Counted from the stretch's first letter, positions 38,074 through 49,795 are shown. The stretch is 64,000 nucleotides of DNA from Choristoneura fumiferana (GCF_025370935.1 NC_133472.1:1742161-1806160); one strand, 5' to 3'. Notes: generated from the sequence alone by a model not told the origin. Made by a program: numbers and translations.

Positions 38074-39104
38074 ATTTATTTAAACACTGTGCGACAGAAA
38101 AATATTTAAACTTTTGAAATGTCATTAAATTGTGTTGAATCATTGTTTTATTTTAATATTATTATAATTGCATTAAGCATCGTATGATTCAATCGCGCGG
38201 CCTCCTTTGGGGGCCGAGCCGCCTCACACGCATGCGTTCATAGTACATGTTTACAGGCAAAGATAATACACGAATTTAAATTCAACTTATGCAGCCTTTT
38301 AGCCTTTAAAATATACAAATCAAACATATATCCATAATAATAAACTTCAAGAATAACCTTACTTTTAAACTAAGTTGTCAACGTTCCCGCGCTTTTTGAT
38401 TTGAAACCATAGATTACATTTTAAAAAGTAAACTCTCGGCGAAGGTCACCGCGCATTGTGCCAAGTTCAAAAAGTGACGTGAACACTTTCTCGCTTCGAA
38501 AAAACCTCAAAAAGCGGTGGCATCATTGCGCAAAATATATTATCGATTGAGACAATGCCGCGTCAGTGTAGCACTGTGTCAGTGGGTCAAGGGTGCGACC
38601 TACTTGTGCCGAAATTCGCGGTTACAACCTCACTAGTGTTGGCCGTTACCGGTTTCTGCCGGGCGTTTTGTTAGCTCGGTTGGTATGATTGGTTTTTAAC
38701 TTATTAAATTAATTGAAGTGTAGGTACTTTATGGTTATTTGGATAATTAAATGACTGTTTTGGGAAAACTCTGCAGCAAAATAATTAAGCATAATTGGAC
38801 ACAATACAAGCGTTATCATGATGTATGACAGCCCCTAACGGGAATCACACCTGTATCTTATTTATTTTTAGGTATTTAAGGTGCCTAATTAATTACAAGG
38901 TTATTCGAGCGGCTAATAAACTACATAGTACTTATTTGTAGATTTAGGATTTCGTGCAGTTTCTTTGTTTTTTTTTAGCATATTTATTCAATTTTATTAC
39001 TGACGACCTCGGCTATTCAATTATTTGTATGCTTTGAATTTTTCTGTGAAGCATGGAGTGGTTGGAAACTTGGAATGACTTGAAATTGGTATATTCATGT
39101 ACCT
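38074..39104. other. Intergenic, no gene or repeat recognised
   Basis: Single-copy in character within each haplotype (B2 59669-60699), with GC-rich patches such as GGCCTCCTTTGGGGGCCGAG. No exon or ORF of note. Confidence 0.5.
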
Positions 39105-39390
39105 GAGGGGTCTGATTGTAACTAAGGGACCCCATACATCCCTGTATTTTTTATTATAATTATTTTTGTATTTTTTTTCTTTAATTGTATAATATAGTTT
39201 TTAAGTATTTTATTTGTAATTATATTACTTATTATGAAAAAATAACTTTCTGCCAAGTTTCTTGCGGCGCATTCTTCTTGGCAATGATGGTCTTTCCGAA
39301 AGCGCTGGTAGTTTAAAAAAATGACGTGTAAAAGTGCCCATTGCGGCCTATTTACTGAATAAATCATTTGATTTTTTTTTAATTTGATTT
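39105..39390 (+). mobile_element. LINE-T 3' UTR (B1)
   Basis: AACTAAGGGACCCCATACAT to GTGCCCATTGCGGCCTATTT and ACTGAATAAATCATTTGATT. 3' end of a LINE family present four times here. B2 copy 60700-60985. Confidence 0.75.
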
Positions 39391-40154
39391 GATGATATAA
39401 TTATAGAATGATGATGATATTGATGATTCTTCATGGCGTTTCTGTCGGTGGCGAACCCTTTAGTTTGGTATGTATCGCTCGTGAAATAAAAATGTAACAA
39501 TCAAATTTTGACAGCAAAAGAGCCTGTTAAAAATACTACTTATGTCTCTAAATTGTTGGTTGGGATGTGCGTCAATGTCAATTTCGTCTTTCTTTCCAGA
39601 AAAAATGTCAAGTAAGTACCTATTTAAAATGCAGACAAATAAAAAATTCAACCAGTTCAAGAAAGTAAAAGTTGTAGGTAATTTGAAAACACTATACTAA
39701 TATTACAACTTTATTCAATTAAGGCTATAAAATGTTTTGTGCTTGCACATAAAATATAAACGTCCAAAATCTACCAACAGTTCGGATAAAAACAATGTTA
39801 AGAATAAATAATTCTGATGTACTAATACTTTAATAAACATGTATTTAACTTGCCCTGTTTGTTGGGTCAAATCTCGCAAGTTCATTTTGACCCACTTCCA
39901 CTGGTCGGATTAACTTGAATTTTGGTATATAATGTTAAGAAGCTGGACGACAATGAAAGTAGAGTCAACGAAAAATACAGTCACCAAAAAAAATCGTATT
40001 AAAAATGTAATTTAAAAAAAAACTTATTTTCTACCGTTGGAATTACAATCGTTTTCACCAATTCTTTCTGTCACACGGTATAAAACAAGGATAGAGAGAG
40101 ATTGTGAACGCGATCGCAAACGTCAGCGCGTTAGACAATACGGCTACAGATCTA
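39391..40154. repeat. Diverged repeats, no gene
   Basis: 39870-40010 resembles 40760-41280 (TCAAATCTCGCAAGTT, ACTTGAATTTTGGTATA). No exon seen. B2 counterpart 60986-61747. Confidence 0.45.
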
Positions 40155-40498
40155 AAGTACAATTCAATAGAATCTGTCAATTTTCTACATATTTAAGACA
40201 CCCTATCGTGGGCACACTTGATTATATATGTCCCTGTTGTCGCAATTATCATCTAAAAGGAATCAAAAAATAATAATAGTCACATCACAAAGCCTTAGGC
40301 AGCCCGGTGTTTATATTAGTAGGCTGGAAGTGTCTACGCAATATCCGGGAATGGACGGGAGTTAAGAGCGCCGCGGAGCTTTTTAGACTGGCAAAAGACC
40401 GAATTAGATATGCGGAGCTGACTGCCAACCTTCACTAGTTGGAGAGGCACTTGAAGAGAAGTGTCTACAGGATTGTCAGATTCTATTGAATTGGAGTT
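40155..40498. mobile_element. TA-flanked TIR element, long form (B1)
   Basis: TIRs CAATTCAATAGAATCTG and complement, TA flanks. 40319-40440 reads WKCLRNIREWTG and ELFRLAKDRIRYAELTANLH, a retroelement-like protein tail. The 11-bp repeat GAAGTGTCTAC occurs on both sides of the segment missing in 21836-22037. B2 copy 61748-62091. Confidence 0.75.
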
Positions 40499-40711
40499 TA
40501 CATCGTGATGTCTCTAGGGCTGTTTTTTTAATGTCTATGGTTTACCGATTGGGCGAGGGCAGCACTAGCGCAAGGGCACGCCGTGACGTAACGGTTAAGG
40601 CCGCGGCAAGTGTTTGGTGAATGTGAAACGCCCACGACGCTTGTCCTTTATGAATGGCATACATACGCGCGGTCAATCATTACATTTCGTGTATGCATAT
40701 CCCTATAGTAT

Positions 40712-41285
40712 TATAACAAGCTTTTATTTAGTTTCACCTGTCCCGTTGTCTGTCTGTCTGTAGTCAAATCTCGCAAGTTAAATATGATCAACTTCCAGTA
40801 GTCAGATTGACTTGAAATTTGGAATACATTATGTCAGGGTTACTCAAAGTGGGGTACGCGAACCCCTAGGTGTTCGCTATTCGACGGTAGAGCGTTCGCG
40901 ACAAGGTTTACGTGACTCCAAAAACCACCAGGCTGCAAGACTAGCAAGATGATTAACATTGGTTTTTGGAGTCTTTTTGTATTTGTTATGTTTAGTTTCT
41001 CCAACAGTCAATTTTATTACTTTCTTTTGGGGGGTAGGGGTTCGCTATCGTCTAGAAACTTTAACAGGGGTACGTGGAGCCATAAGTTTGAGAAACCCTG
41101 CATTATGTAAATCGCGTGACAGTACAATAATCTAGTAGTGACATCCTGGTAGTCGAGCCAGGATCATTCAACGGTTAATAGCATTGAAATTTGGTATGCA
41201 AATGTAGTTTAGGTGACAATGCAAGTACAGTCAACAAAAAGTACAGTCAGAAAAAAAGCTTGTATTAAAAATTAAATTATTATGG
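40712..41285 (+). repeat. Old repeat interrupted by a hAT element (B1)
   Basis: CAAGCTTTTATTTAGTTTCA, a GTCTGTCTGTCTG tract and TTGAAATTTGG motifs, continued after the hAT element by GTACAATAATCTAGTAGTGA. Related to 39870-40010 and 830-1060. Confidence 0.6.
40835..41100. mobile_element. Non-autonomous hAT element (B1)
   Basis: CAGGGTTACTCAAAG / TTTGAGAAACCCTG ends with a perfect 8-bp duplication CATTATGT (40827-40834, 41101-41108). Shorter than the 2355 copy. Confidence 0.9.
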
Positions 41286-41406
41286 TTTGGTTATTTAACG
41301 TACTAACTCGAAGGTGCCAAAGGGTGGGTGTACATTACATTCGTATCTTCATCGGGTAGCACGACGGGTACCTATATTATGAACGGGCGCGAACTTTCGG
41401 TGCAGA

Positions 41407-41425
41407 TGACGTCAAAGTGACGTCA
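41407..41425. promoter_or_regulatory. Paired CRE/ATF palindromes (B1)
   Basis: Two perfect TGACGTCA sites at 41407-41414 and 41418-41425, three bases apart, in non-repetitive sequence. Conserved in B2 at 63494-63512. Function inferred only from the motif. Confidence 0.4.
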
Positions 41426-41739
41426 TTTTCAATTAAAGCTAAAGAAGCATCTTTTTGATTACCAAAAAGAACAACCTGTTGGTGGCCGAGTTGTTCCAAC
41501 TTACTTGAGGCGTCCCTAACTTTATTTAACTTATTATTGTTTCATATTATTATTGTCGTTATTGAATTTATTGCAATTCTTTTATTTTATTTTTAAATCC
41601 TCTTGTACAAATTTCCACGCATATATATGTTTATAGGTATTTTATAATTCTTATATTTGTCATGATTTATATATGTATAATATAATATAAAGTTTTTTTT
41701 TCTTTTCCCGCAATAATTACGCGTTCAGTTACGTGGGTG

Positions 41740-41945
41740 CACACTCACCGGGGTTCAGCTGAAAACCAGCGCTGCAGCTCTGGTTACAGGGCTACGGCAC
41801 ATGCTGAGCTGAGTCCTTTTGGCATCACACTACAGCACAATGTCTCTTATTTTCCTCTCTTCTCCTATTTATGTTTTAACTGTGTTTTTGTTGTGATGTA
41901 GTGTGTTTATCTTGTCAATAAATGTTGTGAGTTTGAGTTTTGTGA
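41740..41945 (+). mobile_element. LINE-like 3' end, CAATAAATGTTGTGAGTTTG
   Basis: CTCACCGGGGTTCAGCTGAA, ACACATGCTGAGCTGAGTCC-like block, AATAAATG and a GAGTTTGAG tail. B2 copy 63755-63965. Related to 22688 and, inverted, 46850-47000. Confidence 0.55.
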
Positions 41946-42059
41946 CGGTGTTATATTTTAATTTTTAGGGTTTCATAATAAATAAGGATAAGCAACCTTT
42001 TAATATAGTTTCGCCACGTCCATCCGTCCGTAATTTAGCTTAGAGACCATTGTTGTTGT

Positions 42060-42140
42060 TTCTTTAAAAAAATATGGCTCTGTCCATCAGAGGACAATTT
42101 TGCCAGTGTCTAGTAGTTTTTGCCGTTGTACGGTAAAAAA
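42060..42140. repeat. Inverted copy of 37095-37170
   Basis: ATGGCTCTGTCCAT and GCCAGTGTCTAGTAG are the complement of the 37.1-kb region. Confidence 0.7.
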
Positions 42141-42442
42141 ATTCTAGAAAACGAAATATGAGAGGTAATGGTGGATGAACGATGACCTAGAGACCATTAG
42201 TGCTAGAATGCTGTAATTTTGATAGACAGATAAAAACTTTAATCTTGACAACAAAAAACATGGCGCTATATATAACAAAATCATGACATGGTAAAAATTT
42301 AATCAAATTATATATGTGGCAAATAATAAGTTACAAAAAAGAACCGAACAGACAGAGATTTTGCATAAATATGATTGTATCTTAACCATACCGACAGTGA
42401 TAAATCTTATGTATGTACCATCAGCCAAATAAGTGGTCTAAG

Positions 42443-42863
42443 ATTTTTACCCGACTGCCCGAAGGAGGGTTATGTTTTTCGAGCGTATGTATGTATGTGG
42501 GTATGTATGTCCATTTCTTTGGTCCTCGCTGCAGCCTAAACGGCTAGACGGATTTTAACATATGAGGTATCATTGAATTCGTCATAACTGTCGGAGTGAC
42601 ATAGGCTATATAATATTTCAATATGGCGTCTGCGAAAAAAAATATGGCGGAGGAATAAAAAAAAAATTTGTATAGTAACAACGGAAAATTAAAAAAATAT
42701 ATTTTGTATAGTAACAATATGGGATTCAAATGAAAGCTAATAATTAGCCCATTCTAAATATATATGAGTTATAATACTTTTAATCTACTATTTTCACAGA
42801 AATATCAAAAAAGTATAAAATAAAAAAAAAAACCTTAAATTTAAAAAATCAAAAACCCGACGG
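42443..42863 (+). repeat. Lepidopteran repeat, CGAAGGAGGGTTATGTTTTT
   Basis: Starts CGACTGCCCGAAGGAGGG with a GTAT microsatellite, then ATGGCGTCTGCGAAAAAAAA. A diverged copy lies at 45885-46170. Ends in the fold-back at 42864. Confidence 0.6.
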
Positions 42864-43060
42864 CTTTAAAAACTAAAAGGAAGAAAATAAGTCTAGTGGT
42901 CTAGAACTCTGTCAAGAAGCTAATTTAAGGTTCAACAGTCGGGACCCATTCAAATCGTAACCAGCTCAAAAAATCTTGGTAATGGGTCCCGAACCTTAAA
43001 TGAGCTTCTTGACAGAGTTCTAAGCCACTAGAATTATTTTCTTCCTTTTTGTTTTTAAGG
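42864..43060. repeat. Fold-back with about 75-bp arms
   Basis: Arms 42864-42951 and 42983-43060 share CTCTGTCAAGAAGCTAATTT / AAATGAGCTTCTTGACAGAG. The left-arm start recurs alone at 46115-46140. Confidence 0.82.
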
Positions 43061-43720
43061 CAGTAACGAAAACGGGTGACGACGCCGCACCGTGGACATG
43101 TGGCGGCTACGTATCGATGATCGAACGCTCGATTTACGTCTTCGAATAGTAAACGAATGTTTTGTGAAAACGCCACACTAGATGCAGAGATCTCAGGCTC
43201 TGTCAAGCGCGCCACGCATGGCAACACTGGCGTTTCGAAAGTGCTGTAATGCCAATCCATAAACCACGCATGGTAATGACCATACTCATAATTCTACATA
43301 TATAATATGTCTCACTGGAGCTTAATTAATATTAAATAGTTATTATTATCTTTTTAATACGTCATAAAATTTTATTGAAAATTCGAACCAAAATAACAAG
43401 TGCCAAATAAAGAAAATTTTATTAATTAATTAGTTATTAATTATTTATTCGAATATATCATTTCATTACACCCGTGCAAAGCCCGGGCGGGTAGTTTAAA
43501 CACAAACTACTTATAGCTTGCGTGCCTTTATTAAAGTTATGCTATAAAACTATAGTGACACGACATGACGATTGCCTGTCAAGGAAGTCGATCGTTAAAA
43601 AGTTTACTATCCTCTTTTATTTTCTAGTATAATTTTTGTAATAACTGTATTCCGCTATTTCGTTACTTACATCCCGCGGGAACTTAGCATTTTCCCGTGA
43701 TGAAATGCAGCCTATGTTAC
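43061..43720. other. Unclassified, one minus-strand reading frame and an RTE-like tail
   Basis: A minus-strand frame from ATG at 43258-43260 reads MDWHYSTFETPVLPC and later AATCPRCGVVTRF, but it has no recognised relatives and runs into the fold-back. Near 43470, CGTGCAAAGCCCGGGCGGGT is typical of an RTE-like element end. Confidence 0.35.
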
Positions 43721-43842
43721 CTCTAGGTTGGCAACGCATCTGAAATACCTCTGGTGTTGCAGATGTTTATGGGCAGTGGTGATCTCTTACCATGAGGAGA
43801 CCCACTTGCTCGTTTGCCATCCAGTCGAATAAAAAAAAACCT
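43721..43842 (+). mobile_element. SINE-L3, 3' half
   Basis: CTCTAGGTTGGCAACGCATC to TTTGCCATCCAGTCGAAT and A tract. Confidence 0.8.
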
Positions 43843-44410
43843 ACTTAAACTTCGTTTTTTTGCATTAGAAAGAAGGTAAGCGATTTTGACGTGTATTTAT
43901 TGAAAAACACTTTAAAACATACAAACACACACTTTCGCATTAATAAAATTAGTAAAATGGATGGGAAGTATTCTTTGATTGAATAAATTGCTTTATCTTT
44001 AAGCCATTTTTAATTTAAATACCAGTCGTTTAAAGTTATAAAATTTTGTTGACACCTGTATTTATTCAACAGGTTCGTGCGAGAGAAACGCACTGAGCAC
44101 AGAGCGAGACGGCGTGATATCGATACTTTACAGTTAGTCAACTTTCGATTGTTAAATTTGAATTGTGTTTTGACAAACAAGGAGAAGAGAAAAGAAAGCG
44201 CTTACTGCGAGTAAATGTTATATTTATGGTATTTTTTCATATTAAGGCAACTGTATTGTCCTACTACTTTCACCTTAACAGCTGTATTTATTATTTATTT
44301 AATTTAATAATACCAGACATACATAAAATCACGCCTCTCCCAACGGGGGCAGAGACTACGACCTTCCATATATAGATACCGACTTCATTGAGCCCAATGA
44401 AACCCTGTCC

Positions 44411-45437
44411 GTGATATCCGCATGGTTTGCTGCCAATAATTTGTTACTAAATCCTAAGAAAACTAAATGTATTAAATTCTCGTTGATAAATTCATCTAGC
44501 TCGAATTCAGTTTCTAATATAAAGTTAAATGGTCAAACTATTGAATTTGTAAAATCAACAGTATTTTTAGGAATAACGCTCGATTCTAAACTACAGTGGG
44601 GACCTCACGTCACAGCAATCGCGGGTAGATTGAGCTCTGCTGCTTTTGCAGTTTGGAAAATACGGCAGCTAACCGATGTGGCGACGGCACGGTTGGTGTA
44701 TTTTGCTTACTTTAATAGCATTATTTCGTACGGCCTTATTTTATGGGGATCTGCTGCAGACATTGAGTCAATTTTTATCTTACAAAAGAGAGCAATTAGA
44801 GCAATTTATAATTTGAAGACGCGTGAATCTTTAAGATCTTTTTTTTAAGGAAACAGATATCCTAACCCTGCCGTCGCTTTATGTTTTTGAAATAATCATG
44901 TATGTTAGGAAGAACATATGTGATTTTCCCACTAACGTCGATAAGCCAAAGGCTACTAGAAACACAGGGAAGCTTAAAGTTCCATCTTACAGACTGGCTA
45001 AAACCAAAGTCTTTTCTGGGAAATTGCATACGTTTTTATAATAAAATTCCAAAAAATATTACAAATGAAACGGATACAAAATTCAGATCTATTGTCAAGA
45101 AGACATTAATATCAAAGGCGTATTATAAAGTTAATGATTATATCATGGACAGGGATATTTGGAAATAATTCCGATCCGCATTAGCGATCCCTTCAAATAG
45201 CGAACCTACTGTGTTAAAAATAAAGTTGTGTTAAATACTTGTGATGTATACATATCATTTAATAATATTGTAAATCTGTTTTAAAAAAAAATATATATAC
45301 CTCGTTGAGTTTCTTGCCGGATTCTTCTCAGCAGAGGTTTTTCCGAACCGGTGGTAGATTTTTCTTGACATTCATAAGTGCTTGTTATAGCCTAAATTGA
45401 ATAAAGATATTTTGACTTTGACTTTGACTTTGACATT
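44411..45437 (+). pseudogene. LINE-J, 3' part of ORF2, UTR and tail
   Basis: 44411-44848 encodes ISAWFAANNLLLNPKKTKCI and VFLGITLDSKLQWGPHV, the reverse-transcriptase thumb region of a Jockey/CR1-group non-LTR retrotransposon; then a frameshift, and SISQRLLETQGSLKF to DYIMDRDIWK at 44902-45168. The 3' UTR and tail of TTGACT repeats end at about 45437. 5'-truncated and broken, so inactive. Longest of five LINE-J copies here. Confidence 0.85.
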
Positions 45438-46720
45438 TGCTACGATTCTGGCATACAACTGCATACTCTAAACCGACGTGGATGCATGAAAAGATTGATG
45501 ACTGTAGAGGAAGCGAGAGTTTTGTTTTACCATACAATTGAAATTCTATATACTAGAGATAACGCAACCAGCGTCATGTGAACCCCACAGACAGATATTA
45601 ACGGTAACAGTTAACAAGAGAAACAGATAATAATATAATATATGGTTGTTAAATTTGAACTGTGTGGTGCGTCGGTAGTTCTGTATCGGATGCCAACCTG
45701 GATCCACTTAATATCAGCGTCGAGCCACCTTTAGTGACCCGACAAGTGCTGAGTGGACTCCTTTTTCGCATTAAGTAGTATTTTACGTTTAATTTATAAT
45801 TTTTTTTCATCTTAGCATGAACATGTCTGTACCTAATTCTTACTTATGCGAAAAAAAGATTTATTATTATTTATACTGGCCGAAGGGGTTATGTTTCTCG
45901 AGCGAATGTATGCATGTGGGTATATTATATATATGTATATTTTGCGGTCCTCTCTGTTACAGCCTAAAGCTATAAAGATTTTATAATATGAAGGTATCAT
46001 TAGATTCGTCATAACTGTCGGAGTGACATAGATAATATTTCAATATGGCATTCGCGAATAAGAATATGGCGGAGAATTATATATTTTTTTTTTAAGAAAC
46101 CGAAAACCTGACTGCCTTAAAAACTAAAAGGAAAGCAAGTCTGATGGTCTACTCTGTTAAATAGCTTAAAGTATTTCGCATCCGTCTAAGACTTTTTTTT
46201 TATCTAACCATATATTACATTTAGTTTTTTTTATAGTTTTTTTGTAATTTTCTTTTACCTAGTATTGCTAGTTCTGGTTAAAAAAGAAGAATTAAACATT
46301 TTAATGTTTCGCGTCAATGTAAAAAAAAAACTTAATTTTAGACATATATTTTGATTTCATCAGTACCTACAGCATAACAAAAATAACTGACTGTAAATTA
46401 AGTTTCATCTAAATCAGTTTAGCGGTTTAGACGTAATATAAGCGGGATTTTAAGTTTAGATACGACTACTTACTTATATATGTTGTATTAAATATATTCC
46501 AATTTTCTTTCTTTATATTATAATATTCAAAGTTTCTATTGAAAACCGTCAGTTAATTTCAATTGCTGTGTCGTGCACATTCTCTTGCGCCCGCGCAGTG
46601 CACTATCGCTTTCAGCGAGTGAAAGGCGATCGAATGATACCACAATTAACATGCGCTCACGACGCTGGGGTTGCCAGTCGGCTACATTGTATACTGTCAT
46701 CATCATCATCATAATCCCAC
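45438..46720. other. Repeat remnants, no gene
   Basis: Diverged copy of the 42443 repeat at 45885-46170; retroelement-tail-like TCAGTTTAGCGGTTTAGACG near 46420; a GC-rich patch near 46590; a CAT microsatellite at 46697. Confidence 0.45.
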
Positions 46721-46721
46721 T

Positions 46722-47000
46722 ACCTTTATAAGTGCCACGGGACTCTCGTATTAAATAGTATAAGTGTCAGAGGGACGGAACTTCGATATTCAAATTTCGT
46801 AGGCCATCATGACTTTTGCCGATGGAAAACCATAAGAAAGAAAGAAAAGAAAGACTAATACTAGCACTAAAGCTATGTTACTTGGTGACACGGCAGGAAA
46901 CCAAAAAGGGTCTCCACTCAGCATGTGTTGCCGCACATTATGTGCAGTAACGCTGGTTTTCTGTGGAGCCCAAACGTTAAATAAACATTGTATGCATGAG
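46722..47000 (-). mobile_element. Hairpin-MITE piece followed by an inverted LINE-like 3' end
   Basis: AGTGTCAGAGGGACGGAACTTC belongs to the 32836 MITE family. ACGGCAGGAAACC and GTCTCCACTCAGCATGTG are the complement of 22688-22830. Confidence 0.6.
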
Positions 47001-47664
47001 CCAGTTCCTTTGCCCCAATCAGACAAAGAAAAAAAAAAAAAATTAAAACCATAGACAAGGGAGAAGTGACGTGGCTCAGTGTAAAAGACAGTGTATAGCA
47101 TCTGTAAATCTTTAATCACAAAGCGGGTCTGTTAAAACGCGTGAATTCATATCCCTAATTTGAATATACAAATGAATCCCACTAAAAAACTGCCGTGCGG
47201 CTTGGAGTGTCAATCAATTATTTTATCAATTAGATAGATAGGTAGATAAAAACGTTTATAATACTGCAAACACACACAATCAAGATTAGATACAGGTATA
47301 CAAAACATCAGTCCAGACTTAAAAGTAAACATTTCATTTTGTTGTATTATTGTATTGAGTGACGTTTTCATATCCCATAATACAGTGTGTTACTGGCAGC
47401 CAGGCTTTTTTAAGGGAGGTTAAAGTAACATATTTCTTTTCTCAAACATGCTCGGAAATGTATGCGTTAATGTCACGAAATGGAGACATGAAGTTTCTCA
47501 TTTATGGCTCCCTACCACCTCCCTACATAACTTCTTGGCCTAGGCCATGAAGTATGTATGAAAATCCATTATTGTCCGCTGCTCTAACTTTTTAAATTTG
47601 CTTACTAACATTAAACTGTCAAAGGAAAAATTACGAACAGCCAACCACCACTACTCTGTAAGCA

Positions 47665-47765
47665 TTTGCGATGCTGCGATGTGATGCGATGCGATGCGAT
47701 GCGAAGCGACGCGACAGGACGCGATGCGATGCGATGCGATGCGATGCGATGGATGGATGGATGAA
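47665..47765. repeat. GATGC pentanucleotide microsatellite
   Basis: About 18 units of GATGC/GCGAT with variants, then GGAT units. Confidence 0.9.
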
Positions 47766-47941
47766 ATATTTCCTCACATTGTTTGAGAAAAGCACTATAC
47801 AAGCCTCGGCCAGAACAGGGATTGCTGGACTCGTTTTATCCGGCCTCGTCTACGACTCGGCCGTCTACCCCGAACTCGTCCATCAATCCCTTACTTCATG
47901 GCCTCTGCAGTAATGTACTATTAACTTAACAATGACATTAA

Positions 47942-48158
47942 TCCATAGTAATAATAATATTATAAATGCGAAAGTGTGTGTGTTTGTCCGTCTTTCACGT
48001 CGAAACAGAGCGACGGATCGACGTGATTTTTGGCATAGAGATAATTTATGGGCTAGAGAGTGCATAGGCTACTTTTTACCCCGGAGAAATGCACTATTCC
48101 CGAGGGAACTGCGCGATAATCGAATTCTATGCGAGCGAAGCCGCGGCCAAAAGCTAGT
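47942..48158 (+). mobile_element. Element ending GCGAAGCCGCGGCCAAAAGC
   Basis: ATAATATTATAAATGCGAAA start and GCCAAAAGCTAGT end; related to REP-A in both ends. RTE 3' end or Helitron-like. Confidence 0.65.
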
Positions 48159-48184
48159 TCAATTAACAAACTAAGATTCAAACT

Positions 48185-48540
48185 TTGTTATTTTTCTAAA
48201 AAAAACTATAATGGCCAGCAATGTACAGCAAAGTAAATTGACAAGTAAGTGTAAATGTGTGTTACTTAAGTGTTGATGTTATTAGTATTATTATTAATTT
48301 CTTTGTGCCCAAGTGAACTGCTATTATTTGTACCTACACTGCTATTACCGGCAAAAACCTGTAATTGGCTTTCTGTATCTATTGTTATTTTTAATCTGTA
48401 TATTTAAAACTGTTGGTTCTCCAGAATAAATAAAGAAATAAATAAATGACAGCCGACAGGTACTTTGATTATAACTTGTCAATTTACTTTGCTTTACATT
48501 GCTGGCAATTATAATTTTGTTTGTAAGTTAACAAAGTCTG
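48185..48540. mobile_element. Fold-back MITE, CAGCAAAGTAAATTGACA
   Basis: GCCAGCAATGTACAGCAAAG at 48213 and its complement at about 48490, with inverted similarity extending outward to AACAAAG and CTTTGTT. Confidence 0.78.
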
Positions 48541-48608
48541 AGTTTAAGTTACTGAAATACTTTACTTTAACCTCCCTTAAAAAAAGCTAGGCTGGCGGTA
48601 ACACGCTG

Positions 48609-49040
48609 TATAGAACTTTATTATTTAGTGTCAATATGTCAAGATGAAAAATGTGCGGCTTTAAAGGCTGACCAGGAATATAAAAAACCTGACACGAGAG
48701 CAGCACTTCTACGTTTTTTATTGCAACATTATTTACACTACTATACTATACCTACCAGTCATATTGACAACGGTGTCGGTGATGTTATTTAAAGGAATAT
48801 TTTGATAAAACAAAACATACTTGTCCCATATTATTCCATAATCTAACTGTCGGACTAAACAGAATGATATATTTTTAACCCAGTCGTCATCTCTATTGAG
48901 AGAGCACGATTAATACAAACTTTTCCTAAAATACAATGGAAAACCATGACATTCTGTGGAGGCCGGGCTCCTTATAGTACTTACATTATAACATTTATAC
49001 CCCATTTATAACCTTATAATACTTACAGTATGACAATAAT
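48609..49040. other. No gene; short repeat piece
   Basis: AAAGGCTGACCAGGAATATA matches the repeat at 6030. Otherwise unrecognised. Confidence 0.45.
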
Positions 49041-49195
49041 CTTCAACTATATTTTATTACTCAATACTGAAGTTCTTTGGTCACATCTCCAGGAATGTGA
49101 ACTCAATGGAGAGATTGGTGGTTCAGGGGCAGGTGGAAGGCAAGAGGGCGCGCGGATCACCAATTCGCTGGACTGACCTGATTAAAAAAACTGGG
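49041..49195 (+). pseudogene. LINE ORF2 fragment, left of fold-back
   Basis: Reads FFGHISRNVNSMERLVVQG and GSPIRWTDLIKKT, the conserved tail of RTE/CR1-type ORF2. Interrupted at about 49195. Confidence 0.75.
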
Positions 49196-49795
49196 TGCTC
49201 CTTATTTCGCATAACATTAATTGTTCTAATATGAATTCGCATAACAGATTTGTCATAACATAATTGTGCATAACAGCGGACTTGTATAATTATAAAGAAG
49301 CATAACACTTATTTAGCGTAATAATGAATCCGCAGGGCAAAACCGACTCGGTTAGGTTAGGTCCAGAAGGCTACGCTTCGCTTCCGCTTTAGTCTTTGAT
49401 GTTAGGTTTTATTTATAATAGCCCAATAAGATGTATATATTTTCACATGCAGTTCACTTCTCCGAGCAAATTGAATTGATTAAATAAAACAATAATCATT
49501 TTACTTTTAGCAATATTTTTTCACGTAACGTAACACTTTATATATTGTTTGACAAATAAAATTTACAATTTCATTAAAATAATCATTTTATGTTTATACT
49601 CTTTTATACTTCTGCAAAGTAATATTATGCTAATTAAATCTAGGCCAACTTACCGTTATGCCAATCCACATTATGCGCATTTACACTATGCGTGTTCAGT
49701 TATGCGAATTAACGTTATGAGAATTGATAATTATGCGAAATAACATTATGCCAATTTCAATTACGACAGTTAATTTATGCGAATTAATATAGACC
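49195..49795. mobile_element. Second short-motif fold-back element, FB-S2
   Basis: Left arm with CATAACATTAATTG, GTCATAACATAATTGTGCAT and related units; right arm with inverted units TTATGCGAATTAACGTTATG. Core AACCGACTCGGTTAGGTTAG and GTTAGGTTTTATTTAT resembles the core of 28731-29259. No ORF. Confidence 0.65.

Larger units (their letters stand above)
27313..41979. repeat. Large duplicated segment B1 (matches 51343-64000)
   Basis: Collinear and near-identical with 51343-64000. B1 has about 2.1 kb (33390-35508) not present in B2. B2 has about 490 bp (62864-63354) not present in B1. The first 2.1 kb overlaps the A1/A2 duplication, so that interval exists three times. Confidence 0.85.
47393..48608. 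mobile_element. TA-flanked TIR element, 1.2 kb, with nested repeats
   Basis: About 48-bp termini CAGTGTGTTACTGGCAGCCA and GGCTGGCGGTAACACGCTG, TA on both sides. Between them lie a GCGAT microsatellite, an RTE/Helitron-like element and a fold-back. No transposase frame. Confidence 0.7.

Noticed and set aside
42925..43260. Minus-strand 111-codon frame with a CPRC motif
   Set aside because: It runs through a fold-back arm at its 3' end, has no recognised relatives, and sits in repeat-rich DNA; kept only as a note in the region entry.
47671..47913. Open frame of about 80 codons over the GATGC microsatellite
   Set aside because: The frame is created by the pentanucleotide repeat; no exon signals or conserved motif.
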